64,000 nucleotides of DNA, from assembly GCF_905475465.1 (NCBI RefSeq), contig NC_062234.1, forward strand, positions 13,973,001 through 14,037,000, in the 5' to 3' direction. Positions within the stretch are counted from its first letter, which is position 1. Every line of letters starts with the position of its first letter. The position numbers and the translations under genes were made by a program. The notes under the pieces were generated by a model that worked only from the letters and a program-made list of their open reading frames with translations, was not told the origin of the DNA and ran no database searches. Source of the DNA: Pieris napi (lineage: Eukaryota > Arthropoda > Insecta > Lepidoptera > Pieridae). Below, one piece after another: positions 37,795 through 48,300 of the stretch.

Positions 37795-39465
37795 CGCCAA
37801 CTACTGGTACCTATATCTAAATCGAATATGTTTTTGGCATACGTGAGTCATACTTAACGCTAATTCTCTATTCTGGATACGATTATTCATGACCTGACTC
37901 ACTGATAATCTTTGTCAAACTGTCACTTAATCTTATCATTTGTGCAATGCATTCTTGGGAATCTGAGATCATATCTAATCAATAGTATGAGCTAATGAAC
38001 TAACTTATCTAAGAGAATATAAAATACCTATTTCCTTTTTCCCGAAGAGAGTTAATTTAAACTGTTTTGATAAGATATTTGTTATTCTCTACTGCAAAAC
38101 TAACTTTTACAGTAGCAAATAATAGCTAAAACGACAATTGAAACAAAAAATCCTTGAGAGTAGGTTCTTAAATAGATTTCTAAACGTATTATGACATTTC
38201 GACAGCCATAGTTGCTTTAAGTCTGAATTTTACCCTTACATCAAAACACAATTCCATCGCTGGAAGCGTATTTCCAAATATTGTGAAGTTTGAAATATGG
38301 GTGTGACTAGATAACGATCAGATCACACGGTGTAAAAACTGCCATGTTTTCGCATCAATGCCCTAAATACCGCGTGATAAAATGCGATAAAAGTGTATTT
38401 ATTCTCCTTATTAACTGTTTAACTTATCTACCAAAAATCCATCTATCTAAAAAAAATTTGTTTTGCGCCTGGTAATTTATTATTAGCAATGATGTATATA
38501 GCAAATATAAACTACGCCGCTATCAATCTCGAATTTAATTATATTTATTTTACCATAATTTACAATTATCTTGTCTATCAATCGTAAACAGTACATATCT
38601 TAAGTGCAGTAAAACTCTCACGTCACTCCAAAATCTGTGGCCTGAATTAGAGGTTATAGAAACTTCTAGAGTATAATATTTATTTAAGCCAGGTAAACGC
38701 GATAGAACATTATTTTATTAACTCGACATTCACTCCTAAATGTATATTTAAATAAACAAGGTAATAGATTAGTGGTTCTATTCGTTATTTAATTTATTCA
38801 AATTCTTTGTGTGTTTCGCACTTTTTTAAATGTTGGATACGATAAAATTTACGTAAAATTTGACTCGTACGCTAACGATTTTAGCGACTTCATTGACAGC
38901 TTTGGTACATATGAAACTAAAATGTGATCAGGCATGTACTTGTAAATCCTTGGCAAGTACACTTAAATTCAATATTTTGTAAAAAAATATCGATAAGACC
39001 TTTAAACTGATAATGCAAATATCTTGTTTATTAGTTTAAAACCGAAGCCAATATGATCGATACTAATAATAAATGCCATAAATTTATAAAGCGATAAGAT
39101 ACGTCATACTATTGAGTATGGCATGAAAACGATTGTTTACAAAATATTTATAATAATACTGTTTGTATTATGATTATAAAGTTATAATGCATAGATACTG
39201 ACACCGTATTCATAAAATATAAATTACTTTAATTACACCGTTTTTAGGTTTATATAGGTATCATATCAGTCACCACACATCGTACATGTGCACTAACAAT
39301 ACAATAATTGACCTATCCGCTGCATTGCTTAATTTGTAAGTAATACTTTATGCCTATTTTAGCATAGTAGTTTTATTCTAGGAGTACATTGTCTTCACAT
39401 ATAATTATTTAACTATTGTATACAAAATATTGAAAACCTATTTTAAAAGAGTAAGTGTAGAGTCT
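37795..39465. other. Gene-free stretch with duplicated block copy 2
   Basis: AT-rich, no supported gene. It contains the 38295-38394 block. Confidence 0.4.
38295..38394 (-). repeat. Promoter-proximal duplicated block, copy 2
   Basis: Same orientation as copy 1 (35987-36085), 2.3 kb farther upstream. Flanks differ on both sides apart from a short AAGTTTGAAATATGG-like edge, and no TATA box or exon is recognisable next to it. Confidence 0.7.
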
Positions 39466-39474
39466 CTTTCCCAT

Positions 39475-39600
39475 TCTTCTCCACACAAAGCTACCTTTTG
39501 GAAGGGGCAACTAGAATCATCTTTATATTTTATTTGACGTTCAAAAGTGCCATTTTAGGTGGTCTAGTTGAAATAAATGATTTGACTTGACTTGACTTAT
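39475..39600 (+). mobile_element. LINE 3' tail with (TTGAC)n end
   Basis: TCTCCACACAAAGCTACCTT ... AAATAAATGATTTGACTTGA then CTTGACTTA. The iterated tail is typical of CR1/RTE-like insertions. Confidence 0.5.
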
Positions 39601-39707
39601 CAGTCACCGTTTGCGCATTTAAAAGATAATAAGCTTTGCTGTTTTCATTCTATCGATTTATAACTAAGACATAACTAATGAAAGTAAAAATAATTTTCAG
39701 AGTAACA

Positions 39708-39713
39708 TTTATT
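39708..39713 (-). other. Poly(A) signal of the proline-rich gene
   Basis: AATAAA on the minus strand, 18 bp after the stop codon. Confidence 0.65.
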
Positions 39714-39730
39714 TAAGTTGACTTCATAAT

Positions 39731-41219
39731 TTAGTTGAGGATGACGTCGATTGGGTTGCCAGGAGATGTTTCAGGTTTGGAACCCACATCTACATCAGGT
39801 ACCTGAAATATGAATTAAAATATTACTATGTACTTGTCCCTATATATAAAAAAATCTCGTGTTACAATGTTCGTTCCCATACTCCTCCGAAACGGCATAA
39901 TGCATATTAAGTAAGTCTGAGAATCGGACATCTATTTTTCATTCCCCTAAGTAATGCGGGGCCGTCCACTCCAAAATACAGATTTTTTTATTTTTTTGAT
40001 AACATTTTTTGTTTTTATTTTTTTATGATACAACATACAAAAATACATACAACCTTTAATTGTCACCCCTCTACGATCAACTCCTATTTTTTACTATAGT
40101 AGATAGTTATTTTTGTGAACTAAAAAATGATTCATAGAAATAATTTACATGGCAAAACAACGTTTGCCGGGTCAGTTAGTATATTATATATTTCTTTAAC
40201 ACATTTGTAAGTGCTCACTTATTTAGATTTAACCTGGACTGTCAAAATAACTTCGGAATAAATGCTAGGATAGGTTTAATATCCGAAATTATTGTACTAC
40301 CGGAAATCAAGTCATGTACACAATGACCCGGAAAAGTTGACTCACGCACTGTATTATTACTTAATTATAAATGTTATTACTTAATTCACGTGATACATAT
40401 ATGTTTGGTATTGCCACCTGTGCTTACTACTTACTGCTAACCACTAAAAGTATAAAATAAGTCGTCCTAATTTAAATTCCAGAAGGAACGAAGGCTTATC
40501 ACCTCAGGTAGGTTGTCACCTATGTCACGATATAGCACACACAGACATAAATAATGCATGCTCTAGGGCCCATAGCAGGGTTAAGGGGCTATAAAATATG
40601 GGCCTACCTGTTGTTGTTCCTTGTTGACGTTAATGATGACCTGGACAAGAGGTCCGGCAGAGGGGGTGGGGGCGGGTTCAGCGGGGCTTGGGATTGGGAT
40701 TGGGACGGGGTCAATTGGGACTGGGATAGGGTTAACTGGGAGTGGGGCAGGCTCAGGAATCAGAACTGGGTCTACGCCAATGGGGAGTTCGACAAAAACG
40801 GTTTCCTGGAATTTAAAACGAAATGTTGTATTATTTAAATATTTTTTAGTTTACGTACTTACTACACATCACACGGCGATTAAAAAATATTTTTTTATTT
40901 ACATAACATAAATATTTCTAACAGTGTTTTGTTGACCACGAGCTATGACAATAATCAGAATTGTTATCGTTTATAATAAATATCATAAATTGTTATTTGT
41001 CTCATTCAGGCATTTAAAAAAAACATTTCCTAAACTTACAAGAGCCTGTCCGTTCATTAGAGCTTCCATGATCTTGTTAAGAGCAGCTTCCAACACAGGT
41101 CTTAGGATTGGAGAGAGGTCAGGGCTCTGCAGAGCGTAGTCGATCTGTTGCAGAGACATCTCGACAGGGGCGGATGCCGCAAGGGCGAAGAGGGCAGATA
41201 CAACGATGAAGAACTTCAT
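39731..41219 (-). CDS. Secreted proline-rich protein, 149 aa
   Basis: Three coding exons, all phase 0: 41219-41040 (60 codons), 40805-40608 (66) and 39802-39731 (23 plus stop). Splice sites are GCTCTT|GTAAGT, TTCCAG|GAAACC, CAACAG|GTAGGC and TTTCAG|GTACCT. The N-terminus MKFFIVVSALFALAASA is a clear signal peptide. It is followed by a helical segment (residues about 19-60, MSLQQIDYALQSPDL...) and then by a proline/valine/isoleucine repeat in exon 2 (PIPVPIDPVPIPIPSP). The acidic end reads VPDVDVGSKPETSPG. The mature protein has no cysteine. A 5' non-coding exon ending at 41938 (donor GTGAGT) with TATAAATA at 41982-41989 precedes it; exon 2 starts a few bases before the chosen ATG. The start KSKMKFF was preferred over an upstream in-frame ATG because that ATG lies in the intron. 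Function unknown; probably an extracellular lineage-specific protein. Confidence 0.85.
39837..40179 (+). mobile_element. Non-autonomous Helitron-like element, copy 2, in intron 2
   Basis: Starts TCCCTATATATAAAAAAATC and ends TTTGCCGGGTCAGTTAG|T, with CCATACTCCTCCGAAACGGC shared with the minus-strand element at 12420-12866. The final CTAG has become TTAG. It lies in the last intron of the proline-rich gene, antisense to it. Confidence 0.6.
40662..40710 (+). other. G-quadruplex motif opposite the proline-rich exon
   Basis: Seven runs of three or more G fall within 49 bp (GGGGGTGGGGGCGGGTTCAG at 40662, then GGGATTGGGATTGGGACGGG near 40690). It is on the plus strand, so the template strand of the minus-strand gene is G-rich and the mRNA is C-rich. 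Confidence 0.7.
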
Positions 41220-41931
41220 TTTGGATTTTTTTACCTGAAACAACAAAATTGGTTATTAATTGGTACTTTCTTAGCAAATTTATACAACGCTCAGTACATT
41301 CCTAGCCCAGGACTATAAATTTGAATCCCTAAATTACGCTGAGCAAGAACCTTACACTGAAGTTTAGAGTAAGAAAAATCATTCAATTGTTGAGTAATCT
41401 TGCATCTCTTTCTATCTAGTCACACGTCATTTGATATTATACGTTACACTTTATGATAATTTAGCCATCTTTGTAATAATCTTGAGTTCTCTATATACCT
41501 TTAAAACTTTGACTGTGTGCTGTGGCCTACGTTGTAAATAAGACTATGCACTGATATATGGGTATTTAAATAACGGGTTAGTTTAAATTCTTGTTTGAAT
41601 AGATGCCGTTACAACGATCCAAAATGCCGTAAATATAGCTTTCCTTTTTTCTCACAAATATAAGTAAACCGTAAATATCTTAAACTTGTCGAGTTTTAAG
41701 GTTGTGCCTTGAAGTAATAATTAATTAAAAACTTTAAGGTTAGGGTTATATTGGGGTCTCCTAAGATTAATGATTACAGTATCAAATGAACTACGAACGT
41801 GAGCTACTAAAAGCTAGTTTCTATATCATAAGTTCAATAATCGTGGTATTGAAAACATAATCAGGATTATACCTCTGTAGTCATTAAGGCAAAACTACTG
41901 ATTTAATAGAATTTATAATAACTAAAGATGT

Positions 41932-41960
41932 ACTCACCAAGTCGTTAAAACAAAGTATGA
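41932..41960 (-). other. Non-coding first exon and donor of the proline-rich gene (predicted)
   Basis: Donor ACTTG|GTGAGT at 41937-41932 follows a short leader without ATG. The start is inferred from TATA spacing. Confidence 0.5.
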
Positions 41961-41981
41961 ATATTTGTGAAAAGTATTGAC

Positions 41982-41989
41982 TATTTATA
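41982..41989 (-). promoter_or_regulatory. TATA box of the proline-rich gene
   Basis: TATAAATA (within GTATAAATAG) on the minus strand, about 45 bp upstream of the donor of the leader exon. Confidence 0.65.
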
Positions 41990-42235
41990 CAAACCTAAAG
42001 ACATGATACAGCTGATATCTAAAAGGGCTTAAATATTAATGATCCGCTGTAAATACGATTATTTCCGATTATTATTATAATCGGGCAAAGTAAAAGCAAG
42101 CTTAACGCTTCAGAAATAAAATTAAAATTAGCTTCTAGTCCTTACACGGAACCTTCTTAACATATTGTTTTGACATATAAATTATTGAATTGTGATAACT
42201 ATGATAAATAATCATAAAGAAATTATTTTTCTCTT

Positions 42236-42600
42236 CTTTATATTCACTCGGGAAGGTTTCAGAAAGCTACGGTGCGTAGCGGTGATAGAAGTTATTAGAA
42301 TAGTTGAGTTAGCACTTTGTCAGTCGATTCTAACATACTGTCTACCTGGGGAGCAACGGCTGTATCTTCACTGATTAAGTTGGAACGTGCACAAAGAGCA
42401 ATTATTAAAGTTGCCTATCGTAAACCGTTAAATACCCCACAGTCAAACTGCCTCTAGAAACAAAAATCTATTCAGTAAGCTTTAAGATATCACAAACTCC
42501 ATGGACTAATAAATCCGGACACATCAAAAAACATGTTTTTTATTCCCAACGCCAAAAGGAAGGTGTGTGTTTGGCCAACGTTTATTGTATTTTAGTGGCC
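42236..42600 (+). mobile_element. LINE reverse-transcriptase C-terminal remnant
   Basis: Plus-strand frames keep LCQSILTYCLP (about 42313-42345) and, after a frameshift, LIKLERAQRAIIKVAYRKPL. This is the SILTYCxxVWG...LERxQR region downstream of the RT domain in Jockey/R1-like retrotransposons. Frameshifts and stops make it inactive. Confidence 0.65.
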
Positions 42601-43185
42601 GCTTCCTTTATAATAATATACCAATATAATGTCCCAATCTTTGGATAAAAATTATGGTAGCCGAATTGGATTTCGATTCTACAGAGGCCTTATTACATTG
42701 GTATGCTTTGTGGACTCAGTTTTCGCACTTAGACCCTCAATAGGTCCGTTGTGCGTAAAGCCCTGGCTAACTAAGCCAGCCTTTCTCCTTCCAAAAGCAC
42801 AGAAGCCTTCTGGGCACTTTGCAGGTTTCACGGAGCGACCTCACTGTTCCGGCCTTATTAAATTTTTTGGCATGACTTGAGTTCTAAAAACTAACACAGA
42901 CACAGCACACGCTCATAACATATCCCAGCCACACTCTCAAATACAGAATGAATTATACGCACACATACTCATACATTCACGCATACTTAAGGTCTTATAC
43001 GAATTTTCTTTGATTTGATGTAACATTAAGACTACTTTTTCTTAGAAAACAAATTGTTTTAAACGTATATTATCACGTAATAATTGTCTTACCCACAACA
43101 TAGGTGTGGCTACTAGCCTTAGATCAATTTAGCACAACCATATTTCTGTCATGAATAAAGTTTTAATATTATTATATGTACTTCG

Positions 43186-43375
43186 GTAAAAACTTGGCGA
43201 TTAAAAAGAGTGGCGGAGAGTTTATTGCCAGTTCTTCTCTTCCGTTCTACGCCCTTGATTTGAGAATTGGCAGTAAATGTAAAATTAGAAGCATTTAATG
43301 TATATTTCTTTTTTGACGTTCATAAGTGTACACTCTGTTATGTTACCTATATGAATTAATGATCTTTGACTTCAC
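43186..43375 (+). mobile_element. Dispersed retroelement tail, family B copy 4
   Basis: Begins CTTGGCGATTAAAAAGAGTG and continues GTTTATTGCCAGTTCTTCTC to GATCTTTGACTT. 5'-truncated copy with the 3' tail intact. Confidence 0.65.
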
Positions 43376-43835
43376 AGTACCCGCAATGAGAGAGGATATT
43401 GTAATACACAAGATTTGGAAGACATTTGGCCATACTACAACAGTTATATTTTAAATTAATATTTAAAAATATAGCATATTTTTATTAGAGAAAAATTATA
43501 ACATCAAAGGTCAATAGAAAATACGGTAAGCTATCTTTAATAAGCGCAGCTTTTTGAATTAAGAACTCATTTGATAAGATTAAGGTACGTTCTGTGAGTC
43601 TCTTAATAGATTTCCGTTACATACTGTAAAATTCGACCTCTAAGAAATAATCGTAAATTTGCACGATAAGACATCGCAGCTAATAAATTTCATACTTACT
43701 TCGGATTCAAGGATTAAGGGACGCTGATAACATTTATGAGTGAATTAAGAGTGACAATAAATAATCACATACGTGACGTTAGCGTGACTTCCTACATAGT
43801 GTATGTTCATTATAAACTCCGACTCCGACAACCGT

Positions 43836-44045
43836 CATATTTATTGAAGTGAAACTTTTTTATCGGTGTTGGAAAAAAATTTAGTGTAACATTTTTTCGT
43901 TACGCGTCACATTTTTCGGTTACGCGCCATGTTGCTTTTTGAAGTCAAACTTCTTCATCGACGTTGGAATGAAAGTTCTTTATCGACGTATGGGAGAAAT
44001 TTTGTAGCAAATCGTCACGTTATTCGGTTACGCGCCATCTTCTTC
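43836..44045. repeat. Degenerate tandem repeat, about 110-bp unit, two copies
   Basis: The order GAAGTgAAACTT, TATCGgxGTTGG, TTCGGTTACGCGCCAT occurs twice; TTCGGTTACGCGCCAT is at 43915 and 44024. The second unit contains a further TTTATCGACGT iteration. Confidence 0.55.
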
Positions 44046-44337
44046 TTGTCCCTACCACGGTTGATCCGAAGAGATTCGTAGCCATTAATAACAAAAATAT
44101 ATAATAACGATAACAATGATAGTAATCATTCTATTACAATTAATGAAATTCTGTAATAATCTTAGTAGTAATAAGGTCTATGATAATAAAAGCCTTTTGT
44201 TAAACTTTATTTAACCAATTTCGTTAAGTTGCATATAGTAGATCATTTTTCGAAAAATAAGGTCATAAAGAAGTTTCACTTCTTACGTGTGTAGGTACAC
44301 CTAGTACAAGCACACATTTTTTTTTCTAGGTTTTTTC

Positions 44338-44425
44338 CCTTACTAGGGTTGCCTCAAAGACACCGCTTTTTAGCTTTAAGGCCGCCCGTTGAATCCCGTA
44401 TAATTTATGTTATTTGTTTTTCATT
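44338..44425 (+). mobile_element. Fragment of the GGTTGCCTGGAAG family
   Basis: GGGTTGCCTCAAAGACACCG ... TTTAAGGCCGCCCGTTG aligns with the element at 571-815. Confidence 0.55.
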
Positions 44426-44719
44426 TAATGTCACGTAACACTACTGTACTGTTTGTACTGAGGGCCATGTATTTCGTGTTATGAATATTGTGCAAAAATA
44501 TTTTTTAAATCTTAAATCAAATAATAAAAGTCGTTTTGTGCTCAAATATATTTATAATCTTTAAAATGTCAATATCTTAAATACCATATTCATCTTCAAG
44601 GAACGTAATCTGTAAAAAATAATATGTTTAATAAATACAAGTAATACAACAATAAATATTATATTTGTCAATGTAAGATAGTTAAATGTTTTCTTAATGA
44701 TTAGTAAATATATTTTTAG

Positions 44720-44890
44720 TAAGCAACCGAGCGGCTCGGTGCGATTCACAACCCTCATGTCGTGTGTTCGAACCCAACTTCTTCATCATTATTCATACAG
44801 TGATAACTGATAAACATCGTGAGAAAAAAATACGAATAATCTAATATAATCGACGCGTCTCAGACACAACGGCTACTTGCCTATAAATAA
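44720..44890 (+). mobile_element. Diverged tRNA-derived SINE
   Basis: AGCAACCGAGCGGCTCGGTG head, GTCGTGTGTTCGAACCC B box, then AACATCGTGAGAAAAAAATA and ACGGCTACTTGCCTA. Follows the layout of the SINE at 19831. Confidence 0.55.
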
Positions 44891-45336
44891 AAATGATCAA
44901 AGAAACACAATACTTTGTTAGAATTTGTTTTGTTATATTGAAAAAGAAATAATGACAGTTATTTTAGATTGTTAACTATCTGTCATGTGTAAAACTGACA
45001 TTTTATATTATTGTTTGTTAGTTTGTGGAAAAAGTCGTGAGTTTTGGCTTGTCACTTGAAATTTTACAAGATTTTTTGTTAGATTTTAGAACATTTTCAA
45101 ATTTTAATTAGAAATTAGATTAAAATTATTGCTTTCAAAACCTTTTATGAAATATCAAACTCTAAATGTTGCCTTCACATATTATATTTATTTCTAGGTT
45201 AATTAATTTGTTTAAAAACGAAGGTTAGAATAAATCTATAATTATTTCAGCAACACATTGAAGTTTCATTCTTCATATATATATAAGATGTGCAATCTTA
45301 TATTTCAATATATATTAATACTAACCATATTGTGCC

Positions 45337-48300
45337 TCAAGTTTCAGCCGCAGACACTGCTAATATTTTCTTGAATGAACCAGCAAGAGATCGCGATGCG
45401 AGCAATAATAACTCCCGCCTTGAAACACCAGTTGAGGCTTCTTGCCAATGTGTATGTGGAACCTGTCAATATTTCAATAATTTCCTTATTATTTTAACTG
45501 TCACAGGCAGTTGATAAATTACGAACCCAAAAAAACCAACAACGTTGATGTGGATACACGAAAACATACACACACACAAGGAGAGGTTTGCAAATAATTG
45601 GCGATAAAGCGAAGACATGGTCCGCATTGATAAAAAACAATATGTATGTTATAAAAATAAACATTAATTCTAAACACAAGTATGGAAACATAGGCCCGTC
45701 TTCTAGAATGTCAATCAACTTAAATCTAGTATATTTGACAGCGCTTAAGAGAAGGTTGTGACTTGACATACTAATTAGACCATAGAGTTTAGCTGTCCCC
45801 TGAAAAGATGCGCTAATCTACCACCATCATCACCAAATAGCAATGATGAGGCACCATTTGGACAAAGAGAGAATCAGGTACAAAAAACTTAAATGTCTAC
45901 TATCTATAAATATAAAAATGAATCAATATTTCCCTTGGTCACGGCTTGAGCGATTTCGCTAATTATTTTATTGTTGTGTTTGTTATTGTTTTTCTTATGA
46001 AAGAAATAAAAAAGAAAATTGCGCGGGAAATTAGAAAATTTAAGAATACTTAACCACCATATTAAGTAATCCTGACTTTTGTTACGATAGCAAATTGTTT
46101 TTCAGTTCAAAACGCATTTACAATAATTCATCCTTTTTTGATGTAACCTTATGACGTTTGACATAACATTGAAAGAATGCGTGCTGCAAATATCGTCAAA
46201 GAGGATGTAAGGAAAATAAATATCGTTTAAAACAAATCCTTCCATCGGAGTTATTATATTAATTAAATACATCTGTTCCCGTGTCAGAATACCAACAAAA
46301 CTATTTATATACGCAGCAGAAAAATAAACAAAGAATGTTGTATATCATAAAGCATTAGAATAATAAACACTTTATTTCTGAAATATTTTTTTAGTTAATT
46401 AAACCAATCCGAAATAAATATTAATAGTTAAGACAGGACAACGTCTGTCGGTTCCGCTAGTATATAATATATACGTATATGTGATAAACACAAAAACATT
46501 ACTTAAATTGTGAGACCATAACCAATAGATTACCTGTAAATTCGTTGCCATAATGGATCCAACAGTCGTGTTATATCCAGTCTGTGCGTGAACATAGTCT
46601 TTGGGCGTGGCATCTCTCGCGGCCAACACTGCGGGGCTCGGGACTGGCGTTCCTTGGGACTGCACTTGTAATTCTATTCCGAGAGACGGCTGAGAGAGGA
46701 CGAGCAAGGCAATGTCGTACCATCTAAAAAAATACTAATTGTTTTTAGTACATTGTCTCTTCACTGAGACATCATGGAATGTTACGATCTACTTCAGGCA
46801 CCTCTCATTCTAATTCTTTGCGAATATAACTAAACACTACTTATCTATATTTACCCAGCATTCCACTTGCCCCTCTGTCTACGCGACATTCGCGCTATTT
46901 CTAATTTAATCGCTACATATATAGCTAATTTCTAAATTATTAAAACAGTCCATGTAAAAACTTACCGATCAGGCATTACTTCCACAATAAAGCTCTCAAT
47001 GGCGACGATGGGAATATTATTATTGATTAACGCGTTCACAGATCTCAGATGCGCGATTCGTTGTTTCGCCGACGCGTACGCAGATGCGTAGCTCACGGGC
47101 TGAGCCGCGGTGACGTCACTTTGCGAGGGTTCACCACTGAAAATTTTAATATTTATATGTAAGTTTCGGCTAGCAAAATTTGAAACTGTATTTATTTTCC
47201 ATATGAAAATTCCAGTGTCAAAATCTATTTTCCTATATGATATTTCCAACATCAGAAATGCTCAACAATTAAACGCAAAAACTACTTCAGCGATTTCAAA
47301 CTATTCTGCATTAGAATGTCACAGCATTCCTGAGTAACACGGCTTTAAAGTAAAACTTACACAACTGTGGCCTTCCCAAAGACAGTTTGGAATGCTTCTC
47401 TTACTGGTGATATTTTAACTTCTTTGTCTGAAGCTACCACTATGTACATGTCACCTCCACTACCTGAAAAAAATAATAATATATATAATTCTCTGCTAAT
47501 AATAATTGAATGGGCGAGAAACTAGACGTGTGTCAAGCACACGCACGAAACGTCAGCGATGACGGAACAAATACAGAAATCTGCAAGCAAGCAAGTCCAG
47601 TGTTGCAGTTGTATGACTATGGGCAGCACTTAGCACCTTTTTCAAAGTGACCCACCTTTTGTTTGCCTCCTGTTGCATACAAAAAGCATATGGACCCCAT
47701 ATATTCCCTATTCAGGACCTATAGATTTTGTGACGTGTTAGAATGTGTTTTACTCACGCAAATATTCTTTCATTTGTGGGTCCAAAGTAGTGATCATAGA
47801 GTCAACTGAGTTCTTGGCTTTTTCTGCAACTTTCTGTAAAATTCCACCGCTTGACATGGCTCCTTTTACCCATGTTATCAATCCACTACCTGGCATTATG
47901 TCACCTGGAAAAATAATTGGGATTAAGTAATTTTTATATGATTTGTAGTAAATGTAAACTAAGTTTTCTCTTAAGACTTTAAGTTAAAGTTATCAGAATA
48001 GCAAAGGGAAATATATTTCACTTTTGTCGACTACGAAAAAGTCTTTACATTAAAATGGGAAGATATCTGGATGTAACTGCATCAAATTGGCGTTCCTGAG
48101 AAAATGATATCCTTGATAACTGCCATTTACGAAAATTACTCTTGCATCTTACGTCTTGTACCAGAGGATGTTTTCGTAAGTTCTGGCGTAAGGCAAGGAT
48201 GCATTTTGCCACAGCTTTCGTTCCTTGTCGCCCTGTATAGTCATGCTCGATGCACAACATAACGTCGCGGCAGTGAGTGGTGTTTGGCCGATGTTTTGGA

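Noticed and set aside
40554..40911. Plus-strand Gly/Trp-rich frames (94 and 96 codons)
   Set aside because: They are antisense to the proline-rich exon, which has splice sites, a signal peptide and a poly(A) site on the minus strand.
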